From NCBI GenBank assembly GCA_902778925.1, contig CACYZN010000022.1, positions 1 through 41,472 of the forward strand: 41,472 nt of DNA, given 5' to 3'. The notes under the pieces were generated by a model that had not been told where the DNA came from, did not search any database, and saw only the letters and a list, made by a program, of their open reading frames with translations. Position numbers and translations under genes: made by a program. The stretch is from an uncultured Bacteroidota bacterium (lineage in GTDB: Bacteria; Bacteroidota; Bacteroidia; Bacteroidales; P3). Of the stretch, positions 8,690-16,950 are shown one piece after another (the stretch's first letter is position 1; every line of letters begins with the position of its first letter).

Positions 8690-8825
8690 ACCTCTTCCCC
8701 TCCGCCCGTTCTTATGTACTTCTTATGTATTTCTTATGTTGTATTTATGTTTAAAACATAAGAAATACATAAGAAATACATAAGAACGATATAAGAACGA
8801 TCCGGAGAGGAAGGCTTGCGGAGCT
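8690..8825. repeat. Dispersed palindromic element, copy 1 (11-bp units)
   Basis: The left arm (8708-8740) is three 11-bp units of the form NTTCTTATGTN. A 14-base spacer (8741-8754, GTATTTATGTTTAA) separates it from a right arm of four 11-bp units (8755-8798). The 33-bp arms 8708-8740 and 8755-8787 are inverted repeats with one mismatch. C/T-rich sequence flanks the left side and GATCCGGAGAGGAAGG the right. It fills most of the 390-bp divergent gap between yggS and the rhodanese gene. The rest of that gap (8590-8689 and 8826-8979) shows no gene or clear promoter. Copies 2 and 3 lie near 24380 and 31840. Confidence 0.9.
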
Positions 8826-8979
8826 GGTATACAGGCGGTTACAAACAAGGCAAAAACATCACTTCCTCAACCAGTGACACTTGCCGCGCCACAAAAAGTT
8901 TCACAGAGGGTCACGGTACCACAATAAAAGCGGCACGACGGCGTTACGTAGGCAACGAAACAAAAACAAAACAACCTAT

Positions 8980-9378
8980 ATGAAACATTTATTACCACTT
9001 ATGCTCACCTTCGTACTGTGCGCCTCGTGCGGCAGCAGCCGTCAGCAGTCGGCGGCCGACGCGGCACAGGAGCGCGTAACAATACTGTGTGTGAGCGACT
9101 TTGCCCAGTTGGTGGACAAGCACGAAATGCGTGTAATCGATGTGCGCACACGTACCGAGTTCAACACCGGCCACATCAAAGGGGCCGAGAACATCGACAT
9201 GAAGCAGCCCGACTTCGTGGACCGCGTCAACGCCCGCGGGCCCGTGGCCGTCTACTGCCGCACCGGCAACCGCAGCTACCAGGCTGCCTTGATGCTCGCC
9301 GAACAAGGCATCACGGTCTACGACCTCGGCGGCGGCATCGCCGCATGGCGTCAGGCCGGCAAACCCACAGAGAAGTAG
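8980..9378 (+). CDS. Rhodanese-domain lipoprotein
   Basis: A 132-residue protein with a lipoprotein signal (lipobox LCASC, acylated Cys17) and one rhodanese-like domain (about residues 35-128). The active-site loop CRTGNRS carries the catalytic Cys93. Upstream are the family segments VIDVRTRTEFNTGHIKGAENID and the ending YDLGGGIAAW. Single-domain rhodaneses bind persulfide sulfur, and an envelope-anchored form would act in the periplasm; its sulfur donor and acceptor are unknown. I chose the ATG at 8980 because it starts the signal peptide; the longer frame upstream is low-complexity. It stands alone, with the dispersed repeat upstream and a strong terminator downstream. Confidence 0.92.
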   Translation: MKHLLPLMLTFVLCASCGSSRQQSAADAAQERVTILCVSDFAQLVDKHEMRVIDVRTRTEFNTGHIKGAENIDMKQPDFVDRVNARGPVAVYCRTGNRSYQAALMLAEQGITVYDLGGGIAAWRQAGKPTEK

Positions 9379-9400
9379 GCGCCACCGTCGCGCATACAAA

Positions 9401-9432
9401 AACGAGCCGGTGCCCACAGGCACCGGCTCGTT
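9401..9432. terminator. Bidirectional terminator between rhodanese and barrel genes
   Basis: A perfect 14-bp stem (AACGAGCCGGTGCC with GGCACCGGCTCGTT) closes a CACA loop, sitting between two convergent genes. A-rich sequence precedes it (ACAAAAA) and serves as the U-tract for the minus-strand transcript; the plus-strand side has only TTGC. Confidence 0.85.
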
Positions 9433-9449
9433 GCATTGTGGCTGGACCG

Positions 9450-10646
9450 TCAGTCCTTGTAGGTCTGGCGGTAACGCGTCGTCGACCGGCCGAAGTTGTA
9501 GATGTAGCCCACGGTGAGCGACGGGATACCGACGCCGAACGAACTGCCCGACGGGCCCGTGCTGCCAGCCATGCTGGGCGGCAGCATCACATACTTCAGG
9601 TCGGCGAAAAGGTCACTGTGCGGACCCACATAACGGCGGCACACAAGACCGAAGTCGAGCGCCATATCGAAGCGCAGGTCGTCGTAGCGCCACACCATAC
9701 CGGCACCAAGATAAGGCATGAAATTCCACTTCACACCGCGCTTGAAAGCCAAGGCATTGCTGACATTGACCATCACATCGGCATGCAACATCGAGAAATG
9801 GTAGTCGTGCAACGGGGCGGCGGTCACGGTGTCGTACTGCTCGTGGGCCGTCAGACCGGTAAGCTCGACGCGCAGCGTCCAGAAGGAGCTTAAGTTGCGG
9901 CCCACCATGATTTCGGGAGCCACGCCCAGCATGGCCCATCCGCCACGGTTCTCGTTGGTGAAGATGTCGAAAGCCGAATAGTTGGGGCCGATGCCGAGAC
10001 CGACAAACCAGTCCTCGCCAATCGAGCGCGTCTCGTGCTCGGTACGGCGATGGTAGGGATCGTTACGCTTCAGCAGGTTAATGCCGAGGCTTATGGTGTG
10101 CAAGAAATTGTCGTTGGGCGAGTTGTCGAAGCCCTGCGGCAGGAAGAAGACCTTGTACTCGAGCTTGGCATCGAGTCTGTTGCTGACGCGCACCGGCACC
10201 TGCAGGCCCAGCATGGCCTGGAAGGAATGCTCGGTGGCGGCGCTCTCGTCCTCGAAGTCGAAGTGCCACATCAAACCCATACCCACCAACGGGTAGAACG
10301 GAAGCGGTTTCATGAAGCGGCCGCTGTAGACGTGGAAGAACGTGCGGTTCACGTCCCATTTGAACTCGGCGTCGGCCAGCAGCATCATGGCGCTGTGGCC
10401 CTTGGCATTGTCGGTGAACACACCGTCGACGCCGATTTGGAAGGCCAGCGGGTCGGATATCCAGCAGCCGCCTGCCAGTCCGATGGCGGGCACACCGACC
10501 GACATCGAGCCGTTGTGGCTATAGATGGCAGCCCCTAAGTCGAACGAGCCATAGAAGGCATCGGGATGGACCACTTCGCGGCCCGACTGGGCCCACGTGC
10601 CCGTGCAAAACGCCGCGAGCAGCAGGGCGAGTACAAACTTCTTCAT
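9450..10646 (-). CDS. Internally duplicated outer-membrane barrel protein
   Basis: A 398-residue exported protein (signal MKKFVLALLLAAFCTGTWAQ) of unknown function. Two similar halves of about 180 residues are visible. FYGSFDLGAAIYSHNG...GLAGGCWISDPLAFQIGVDGVF matches FVGLGIGPNYSAFDIF...GVAPEIMVGRNLSSFWTLRVELTG, each followed by a length of amphipathic strands. This suggests two fused OmpW/OprF-size barrels, or one larger barrel made by duplication. It lies 6 nt after the trigger factor gene on the same strand, so it is probably cotranscribed with that chaperone. No peptidoglycan-binding or plug domain is seen. Confidence 0.72.
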   Translation of the reverse strand: MKKFVLALLLAAFCTGTWAQSGREVVHPDAFYGSFDLGAAIYSHNGSMSVGVPAIGLAGGCWISDPLAFQIGVDGVFTDNAKGHSAMMLLADAEFKWDVNRTFFHVYSGRFMKPLPFYPLVGMGLMWHFDFEDESAATEHSFQAMLGLQVPVRVSNRLDAKLEYKVFFLPQGFDNSPNDNFLHTISLGINLLKRNDPYHRRTEHETRSIGEDWFVGLGIGPNYSAFDIFTNENRGGWAMLGVAPEIMVGRNLSSFWTLRVELTGLTAHEQYDTVTAAPLHDYHFSMLHADVMVNVSNALAFKRGVKWNFMPYLGAGMVWRYDDLRFDMALDFGLVCRRYVGPHSDLFADLKYVMLPPSMAGSTGPSGSSFGVGIPSLTVGYIYNFGRSTTRYRQTYKD

Positions 10647-10652
10647 ACTATC

Positions 10653-12008
10653 TTATTGGTTGGCACGCTCGGCAAAGTCCTTGGCCGAAACCTTCTCAAC
10701 GGTGGGCTTCAGCTGGTCTTTGAAGAGCTTGGCGAGGTTATCGGCATACAGGCGGTCGATCACTTGCTGCACATTCTTGCGGTCGGCAGCAATCGAGCGG
10801 GCAGCTTTCTCCAGGCGGTCCTCGGTCTGCTCCTTGGTCTCTCCGGCCTCGGGCTTGTCGTTACGGCGCAGTATGTCTTTGATATAGTCGACAATCTGGT
10901 TGCTGGTGGGTTCCACCGGCTGTATCTCTTCGAGTTTGCTCTCGATGAGTTCCCACTTGAGCGAAGGCACATACTTCTCGGCCCAGTCGGCCTCGATGCT
11001 CTCGGGGGTCATGTCCTTCTCGCCGCGCGAGGCAAACCAGCGCTTCAGGAAGTTCTCGGGCAGCGGGGCGGTGAAGTTCTCGACCAAAGCCTTGCGCACT
11101 TGGTTCACGAACAGATAGTCGCTCTGTTCGCCATTGGCCTTCTCGATTTCCTTCTGTATTGCCTTGCGGAAAGCGGCCTCGTCCTTAATCTTCTGGCCGG
11201 GGAGGACCATCTCGAACAGTTCGTCGTTGATCTCGTGGGGGATGATGCGCGAGATACCGCTGAGGGTCAACTCGACATCGGATTTAAACTTCTTGGCAGC
11301 GGCGTTGTCGACATGCAGGGCGCGCTCGATGTCGGCCACGGGGAAGGCTTTGTACAGGTTGAAGACCACCTTGTCTTCGGCCTTCTTGCCCTCGAAGAGG
11401 GGCATCATCTCGGCATCTTTCAGGTTGAGCAGATTGAGGCTGACAAAAGTCTCGACGCCACCCTCTTTCTTGGCACCTTTCTTGTCGAGCTCGACAAGCT
11501 TGCCGTACATGATATCGCCAGCAGCGACAGCCTCGGGGGTCTCGAACTTGCCGTAACGGTTCACTATGTTGTTAATCTCAGTATCAACATCCTTAGCGGT
11601 CACCTTTATCTGGTTGTAGACAACACTCACCTTGTCCCACTCGACACTGAATTCGGGAGCCACAGCCACATCGAAATAGAAAGTGAAAGCGGTCTGCTTT
11701 TCGAAGTCGACAGTGCCAGTCTTCTCGTCGTTGGACATAGGCATACCCAGGATATGCAGTTTCTCGTCGTCGATGTATTTGAACAGCGAGGTATTGAGTG
11801 TATTCTGCACAGCGTCGCCGACAATGGCGCCCTTATACATGCGCTGTATCAGTCCCATCGGGGCCATTCCTTTGCGGAAACCAGGAACGGTAGCCTTCTT
11901 CTGGTAGTCTTTCAGCTGCTTGGTTACAGTCTCTTTGTAGTCGTTTTCCTCAATATCAACTTTGATACAGAGTTCCAAATCACTTAATTTCTCTCTTGTG
12001 ATGTTCAT
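10653..12008 (-). CDS. tig: Trigger factor
   Basis: A ribosome-associated folding chaperone of 451 residues. The N-terminal ribosome-binding domain carries the conserved docking segment around VPGFRKGMAP (about residues 40-50; the canonical form is GFRKGKVP). A divergent FKBP-like region with GDIMYGKLVELDKKG (about 165-180) and a long helical C-terminal arm to residue 451 follow. Bacteroidota trigger factors are similarly divergent. The FKBP loops look shortened, so peptidyl-prolyl isomerase activity may be weak. A promoter-like pair lies in the 99-nt gap before it. Confidence 0.93.
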   Translation of the reverse strand: MNITREKLSDLELCIKVDIEENDYKETVTKQLKDYQKKATVPGFRKGMAPMGLIQRMYKGAIVGDAVQNTLNTSLFKYIDDEKLHILGMPMSNDEKTGTVDFEKQTAFTFYFDVAVAPEFSVEWDKVSVVYNQIKVTAKDVDTEINNIVNRYGKFETPEAVAAGDIMYGKLVELDKKGAKKEGGVETFVSLNLLNLKDAEMMPLFEGKKAEDKVVFNLYKAFPVADIERALHVDNAAAKKFKSDVELTLSGISRIIPHEINDELFEMVLPGQKIKDEAAFRKAIQKEIEKANGEQSDYLFVNQVRKALVENFTAPLPENFLKRWFASRGEKDMTPESIEADWAEKYVPSLKWELIESKLEEIQPVEPTSNQIVDYIKDILRRNDKPEAGETKEQTEDRLEKAARSIAADRKNVQQVIDRLYADNLAKLFKDQLKPTVEKVSAKDFAERANQ

Positions 12009-12062
12009 CTGATTGATTAATTTATTGATTGTTATCCTTTTTAACTTTCTTTAATGAAGTTG

Positions 12063-12095
12063 CAAAAATACGCAAAAATATTGAAACTGAGCAAT
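12063..12095 (-). promoter_or_regulatory. tig: Putative promoter of tig
   Basis: On the minus strand TATTTTTG (complement of 12063-12070) matches the Bacteroidota minus-7 consensus TAnnTTTG. ATTG (complement of 12092-12095) sits 21 nt upstream as an imperfect minus-33 box. A second TATTTTTG at 12073-12080 has no matching upstream box. Confidence 0.5.
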
Positions 12096-12107
12096 ATTTT
12101 TTATACT

Positions 12108-13109
12108 TTATATCATATTTATGCCCAAGTTCATCAGGAAATAATAGAGACCGACATTGTTCACATTGGACGAATCGCCAGGAACCGTTATGTAGAGATG
12201 GGTACGTCGTGACCCAAGCACTCCTATGCCGTTGTCGATATTGGAATAGACTTGACGCATGTCCACGTCGCTGGAAGCCACCGATTCTGTCGACAGGTAG
12301 GCATTTAGTTCTTCTGAACATGCCATAAGGTATATGTCGAACATGCGCAAATACACCTTCTCGCGAGGGTCATCTTTCAGGCGCTGTTGCAGTTCCTCGA
12401 GGAATGTGACGCGAGGATAGTAGAGATAGTAACTACTGGCAGTGCTGCCCGGTACATTGCCGCACATAAAGTCTTCGTACATTACAGTGTCGTCGATAGA
12501 ATAATAGAAGCGTACCACTGGCTGATAGCGGCGGGCATTTTGCAATGCCGGCCACTCGATGCGACAGAATGCCGACGACGAGCCATTCCTGTCGTAGAAA
12601 CCAAAACGTCCTGAAGACCACGGCTTTGTTATCACCTTTTCGGCAGTTTGCACCACCAACGACACTGGCTTGCTCGAAGCAATCAGCGTATTGTCGGAGT
12701 TGCGCCACACGTGGATAACATACTGACAGTTCTCTTTCAGCAAATCCTTTGTACGGCAATAATACATAGGCTGTGCCTCGTTGGCGAACTCGCCTTCGCG
12801 ACGGGTCCTTTCTGTATAGGTGAACGGTAGAGAGTCTTGAAGCACACTGTTGTGGTAAGCCAAAAGGGCTACCCGAATGGCACCCGGCTGGTAGTTGAAC
12901 GAATCGCTCACAGAGGAATAGGTATGTATATCGGCATTGCCAAGGTAACAACGCTCGACCCTTGCCCAGGTGGTGTCGTCGTCCTGATCAAGTACACAGT
13001 ATACCACCGGAACATCCTTCCATTCTGCGTTGGGCGAGAAATCAACCTCGCACGAAACAAACAGCACCACAGCGAACAACAGCAACAGTATCGACAGGTT
13101 TTTCTTCAT
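12108..13109 (-). CDS. DUF4249-like outer-membrane lipoprotein
   Basis: A 333-residue lipoprotein (lipobox LFVSC after a leucine-rich signal). Its early segment DVPVVYCVLDQDDDTTWARVERCYLG resembles the start of the DUF4249 family of Bacteroidota surface lipoproteins, which often accompany outer-membrane receptors; this match is by eye. It holds several aromatic beta-strand-like stretches and no catalytic motif I recognise. The ATG at 13109 gives MKKNLSILLLLF and follows the upstream stop by one base. It is the last gene of the unit beginning at kamD. GC content is visibly lower than in kamD. Confidence 0.7.
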   Translation of the reverse strand: MKKNLSILLLLFAVVLFVSCEVDFSPNAEWKDVPVVYCVLDQDDDTTWARVERCYLGNADIHTYSSVSDSFNYQPGAIRVALLAYHNSVLQDSLPFTYTERTRREGEFANEAQPMYYCRTKDLLKENCQYVIHVWRNSDNTLIASSKPVSLVVQTAEKVITKPWSSGRFGFYDRNGSSSAFCRIEWPALQNARRYQPVVRFYYSIDDTVMYEDFMCGNVPGSTASSYYLYYPRVTFLEELQQRLKDDPREKVYLRMFDIYLMACSEELNAYLSTESVASSDVDMRQVYSNIDNGIGVLGSRRTHLYITVPGDSSNVNNVGLYYFLMNLGINMI

Positions 13110-13110
13110 T

Positions 13111-16100
13111 CTATTCTCCATTTTCATTTTTGGATGCCATGCGTTCCGACACACTTATCTCGTCCATCAACAACCAAGGCTTAAGCCCTTTGGCACGATG
13201 CCACACAGGTATCTTTTCGACGACCAAAGGTTCTATTTTTACATATCCCACGCTGTCAAGGTGTATTGGTATCAAGAGCTCAACAACACGTGCCTCGGCA
13301 TTATCCTGACTGGCTGGGTCAAACGGTATTTCACAGACTTTCTCGTTGCTGTAATTGGTACCGTCGGACGAGAATGTGAGGCGTACCTGCTTCGGAGCAA
13401 AAGCCCATGTGGCAGGCACATGAGCAAACCGCAGCGCGATGGTCTCTATATCGACATTCTTAGACAGTTCCACAATAGTAACCACACTGCTGCCTGAAAA
13501 GCCCACCCAACCATGCGTGAGGTCATCGATTGAGCCTCGCTCGCCATCATTAAGTATGGTATCGGCACCTACATTATAAGGGGTGTTTGGCTTGCGCGAG
13601 AAGGTTGTCTTTACAATATAGTCGTAATAGAAACGGCGGGTTGTTGTGAACGACGAAGGCGTTCCCTCTGCGAACTGCTTGGCCTTTATAATAGTAGTCG
13701 CGGTCAAAACTATGGGATCGCCATAAATAGGCGAATCGCTGGTAGGCTCGGTACCGTCGAGTGTGTATCGTATGGTTGCATTGGGGGCGCCTTTTATTGT
13801 TATTGTCAGTGGCTGCGAAAAACGAGCTGCCGACGACTCGATAACTGGCGGTTCAAGCGCACCTGTCGACATCGGCGGATAGTCGGTAGACAATATTTCT
13901 GGGACATCCTGACGAGAGTATCCATTACCGATATGCAGACGGAAATTGTTTTGTGACTGAGGAGCCACCGTCAATCGGTCGGCATCGATAGTCACACCAC
14001 ACAGTCCATCGAGAACACGGACAAATGTGCTACTTTCTTCCCCATAGACAGCAGCCCAACGCACTTGCTGGCGCGTCATGTTAGACTTTGGCCTATAGTA
14101 TGTACCTATTACTCCAGAGTTACTATTTTGGAATACGACCTCTCGGTCGAGGCCAAACCAAGCCACACTATCGCCACTGCAACCCGTAATATCAATTGTC
14201 GGCTTCAGTTGTTCTTTCACTCCATCTGCTGCCGATACCGTATATTCTACAACGACATCGTTACCACCGTAGAACACATACGTCGTCCTAACATCACACA
14301 TGGCCGTTCCCACTTCAGAGACATAGCGCCACAAAGCGTCGACACACGTAGTGCCTCGGTTTGGATGGCGTACCACGCTGTCCACCATCTCCGCCGACCA
14401 TCTGTCATGCCCCTCAAAACGAAGCATCAGACGATGTATGGTTGATGAAATCATACCGTCCGACTGCTCTTCCCTACCAGTTTCAAGTCTGTGCTTTGGG
14501 GCGGTCGGTTGGTTTAACCGGAATATCATCTTACCAACTTCGGAACGGTTATTGCCCCTGCGGCTAAGGTTGAAACGGATAAAGAGTTCCTCTCCAGCTG
14601 TAAGATCGAGTTGCGGGATACGCATACTCACCTTGTCGACACCGCCACCGGAAGCTGCCACCGGAAGGTCACCAGCTATGATATTGGGACGAAGATTGGT
14701 ATAGATTGTATAATCTAACGAATAATGGTTCAATCCCGAGAAGTCATTACAGTTGTATACTATGAACTCTCCTTCGTCTGGCGATATTTTTGACAGGCTG
14801 ACATCAAAAGGGCTATAGAGTTGTCGCAGTTCAGAGAGCAAGACACTACCAAGCGGCCAAATATCCACAAACCCACCTTGAAGGCTTCTGTTGTTTTTAA
14901 CGAGCTGCCACAACGGTTCTAACTGGGCGAAATCATCTCGTCCAACCGATGCCAACATCAAAAAAGGCCTCGTACTTGCTTTAGCCAGCGATTGTTCTAA
15001 TACTGATACCGATGGCTTAATCGGTGCAATTATATCAGTTGCATCACCATAGTCGGCACCGGAGAAAATAACCGGCCTACTTCGGTCAAGGGCTTTCATC
15101 CGACGGTACGCAGCAGTCATACAGACTCCGTTATCCATGCTATTACCCAGCGACCATGCAATAATACTACTATGGTTTTTGTATTTGCCATACAAGTGCT
15201 CCACACGTTGCTCGAATGCCGGAATAAAGTCGTGTTCTGTAGCCAAAGCCCTGCGCTGTGTCGAGACTGGCAACAGATTGGCGTCAGCCACCACATAGAG
15301 ACCATATTGATCGCACAACTCATAGAAGTAAGCATCCATCGGCGAAAAGCGGGCTGTACGAACCGCATTGATGTTATTATTCTTCATCGTTACCACGTCG
15401 CGCAACATCTGTTCGCGCGACGCGTAACCCTCAGTATGTTCTATTCCATAGACCACACCCTTAACTGTAATAGGCTTGCCGTTGAGTTGAAGCGTACCAT
15501 CCTTTACCTCTACACGTCGGAAGCCAAACCGAGTGGCCACCGTCTCTTCTTCCTCCATTTTCTCGTTCCGCAAGCGCACCACGGCAGTATACAGCATAGG
15601 CTGCTCGGCATTCCAAGGCAACACACCACTCCACGTACGACTCATGTCGACCAATTCTTCCGACTTTTTGTCGAATATTACCCAACGCCCCATACGATCC
15701 AGCTGCTGTCCTTTTGGATCCCAGACCTCAACCTCAACGTAATACCTTCCCTTACGACGGCTATTGTACACCTGCACATCTATTCCCAACGTACCGTTAC
15801 CTGCCTCGTAGTCGGTCGAAACAGCCATATCGGATATGCAAGGATCGGTCTTAAACAGAAGATATGGTTCTCCGTTTAGTCCAACTGTCAGAGTACTGTC
15901 TTCAAGCAATGCCCCCTGAGGGTGTAGCATAGCCTCTATAGTCAACGTATTAGGTTTGCCGTATTTAAGATACTTGTCGAGCGAGAACTCGTGCCACAGA
16001 CGAGAGTCATCCTCATAACCCACTTCCTTATCGTTAACATATACACGACATGCTCGCCCACATCGAACATTGAGGAATACAAGATACTCTTTCCACACCT

Positions 16101-16323
16101 TGTCGACATCCAGTTGCCGGCGATAAATCACCGAACTGTCGGTATGTTGCTGTTTCCAACTACCCGACAGTTCAAGGTAGTATGGCGACTCACGATAGGC
16201 CAGACGGTCTATACCCTCATCACCGTCGTATGCCGCGACATTGGCACGTGGAGTCATCACTGGTTGGGACTCCATAGCAAACATCGGCCACAAGAGCACT
16301 ACCATTGCCAACAACCGGCGCAT
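13111..16323 (-). CDS. LacZ-like GH2 protein lacking both catalytic glutamates (predicted pseudoenzyme)
   Basis: A 1070-residue exported protein with intact LacZ architecture. It has a jelly-roll sugar-binding domain (about 40-165), an Ig-like domain (170-270), a TIM barrel (275-500) and a degenerate Bgal_small_N domain to about 790. A chitobiase-type module follows (ATIRYTLDGTEPTSDSPIYG), then an F5/8-type C module ending WHRAKGLKPWLLMDEISV. The acid/base Glu of WSLGNE is Ser395 (WSLGNSMDNG), and the nucleophile Glu of ILCEY is Ala458 (FLMLASVGRD). The Mg-site motif DEANIETHG is ADANLLPVS (346-354). The frame is uninterrupted, so it looks maintained, perhaps as a glycan-binding or structural surface protein. 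GC is low (27 of 60 in the lines at 14101 and 15001). Confidence 0.88.
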   Translation of the reverse strand: MRRLLAMVVLLWPMFAMESQPVMTPRANVAAYDGDEGIDRLAYRESPYYLELSGSWKQQHTDSSVIYRRQLDVDKVWKEYLVFLNVRCGRACRVYVNDKEVGYEDDSRLWHEFSLDKYLKYGKPNTLTIEAMLHPQGALLEDSTLTVGLNGEPYLLFKTDPCISDMAVSTDYEAGNGTLGIDVQVYNSRRKGRYYVEVEVWDPKGQQLDRMGRWVIFDKKSEELVDMSRTWSGVLPWNAEQPMLYTAVVRLRNEKMEEEETVATRFGFRRVEVKDGTLQLNGKPITVKGVVYGIEHTEGYASREQMLRDVVTMKNNNINAVRTARFSPMDAYFYELCDQYGLYVVADANLLPVSTQRRALATEHDFIPAFEQRVEHLYGKYKNHSSIIAWSLGNSMDNGVCMTAAYRRMKALDRSRPVIFSGADYGDATDIIAPIKPSVSVLEQSLAKASTRPFLMLASVGRDDFAQLEPLWQLVKNNRSLQGGFVDIWPLGSVLLSELRQLYSPFDVSLSKISPDEGEFIVYNCNDFSGLNHYSLDYTIYTNLRPNIIAGDLPVAASGGGVDKVSMRIPQLDLTAGEELFIRFNLSRRGNNRSEVGKMIFRLNQPTAPKHRLETGREEQSDGMISSTIHRLMLRFEGHDRWSAEMVDSVVRHPNRGTTCVDALWRYVSEVGTAMCDVRTTYVFYGGNDVVVEYTVSAADGVKEQLKPTIDITGCSGDSVAWFGLDREVVFQNSNSGVIGTYYRPKSNMTRQQVRWAAVYGEESSTFVRVLDGLCGVTIDADRLTVAPQSQNNFRLHIGNGYSRQDVPEILSTDYPPMSTGALEPPVIESSAARFSQPLTITIKGAPNATIRYTLDGTEPTSDSPIYGDPIVLTATTIIKAKQFAEGTPSSFTTTRRFYYDYIVKTTFSRKPNTPYNVGADTILNDGERGSIDDLTHGWVGFSGSSVVTIVELSKNVDIETIALRFAHVPATWAFAPKQVRLTFSSDGTNYSNEKVCEIPFDPASQDNAEARVVELLIPIHLDSVGYVKIEPLVVEKIPVWHRAKGLKPWLLMDEISVSERMASKNENGE

Positions 16324-16335
16324 AATCGTCTTGTT

Positions 16336-16941
16336 TTAGAAGTATAAACATGCACCGATGAAGAGCATGTGTAACACCACAGCATCCTCAAGGTACGGCA
16401 CTTCGTCGCCAAATTCATTAATCATCGAACGCTTCAGCTTGTTCGATTGGAGCAGCTTATAGCCCACGTGACCGCCCACGGCGAAGTTGCGGTTCAGGGC
16501 ATAGCGGGCACCTAAATCGAGGCCAAAATAGAGGCCACCCTCGGTAATCTCGATGCTAGGAGGTTCGCTCGACGACCCCAGAGGCATCGTATAGCCCACC
16601 TGCAATGCAGTATAGGGTGTCAGCTGTCCTCGACTGAGGTGACTCCGTAATTCAACATATACCGGCAATTGGGTATAAGCACCTGACGGGTCGGCCAAAT
16701 AGGTAAAACCCACACCGACACCCGCTTCCTTGCTAAACTGGAAGCCAGCGCTGAACCCCATGCCTAACATGCCTGCCGTGTCGGCCACCCCATTAAGGCC
16801 CTCGCCTCGGTTTAGGTTAAAGCCATACGACATGTCGAGAGTTCCATAGAATCCTCGCCATCTATATTCCACATGTCGCTGTGCGGCTGCTGTGCCTATT
16901 AGGCACAGCAGCGCTACAGCAGCAATGATTGTCTTTTTCAT
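16336..16941 (-). CDS. Small outer-membrane beta-barrel protein
   Basis: A 201-residue exported protein with signal MKKTIIAAVALLCLIGTAAAQ. Amphipathic strands follow, for example FYGTLDMSYGFNL, GMGFSAGFQF, TPYTALQVGYTMPLG, and FGLDLGARYALNRNFAVGGHVGYKLL. It ends in an aromatic residue (LYF), which fits an 8-stranded OmpA/OmpX-type barrel. No function is recognisable. It starts 9 nt after the CoA-transferase stop and ends 12 nt before the LacZ-like gene, so it bridges the fermentation genes and the envelope genes. Confidence 0.78.
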   Translation of the reverse strand: MKKTIIAAVALLCLIGTAAAQRHVEYRWRGFYGTLDMSYGFNLNRGEGLNGVADTAGMLGMGFSAGFQFSKEAGVGVGFTYLADPSGAYTQLPVYVELRSHLSRGQLTPYTALQVGYTMPLGSSSEPPSIEITEGGLYFGLDLGARYALNRNFAVGGHVGYKLLQSNKLKRSMINEFGDEVPYLEDAVVLHMLFIGACLYF

Positions 16942-16950
16942 AGACTCCAG

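Noticed and set aside
8700-8800. CRISPR-like array reading of the 11-bp repeated units
   Set aside because: Units are too short, contiguous without spacers and arranged as a palindrome; no cas genes are present.
13111-16323. Calling the LacZ-like gene a pseudogene
   Set aside because: The frame is complete, with signal peptide and all domains; only catalytic residues are changed, so a pseudoenzyme is the better description.
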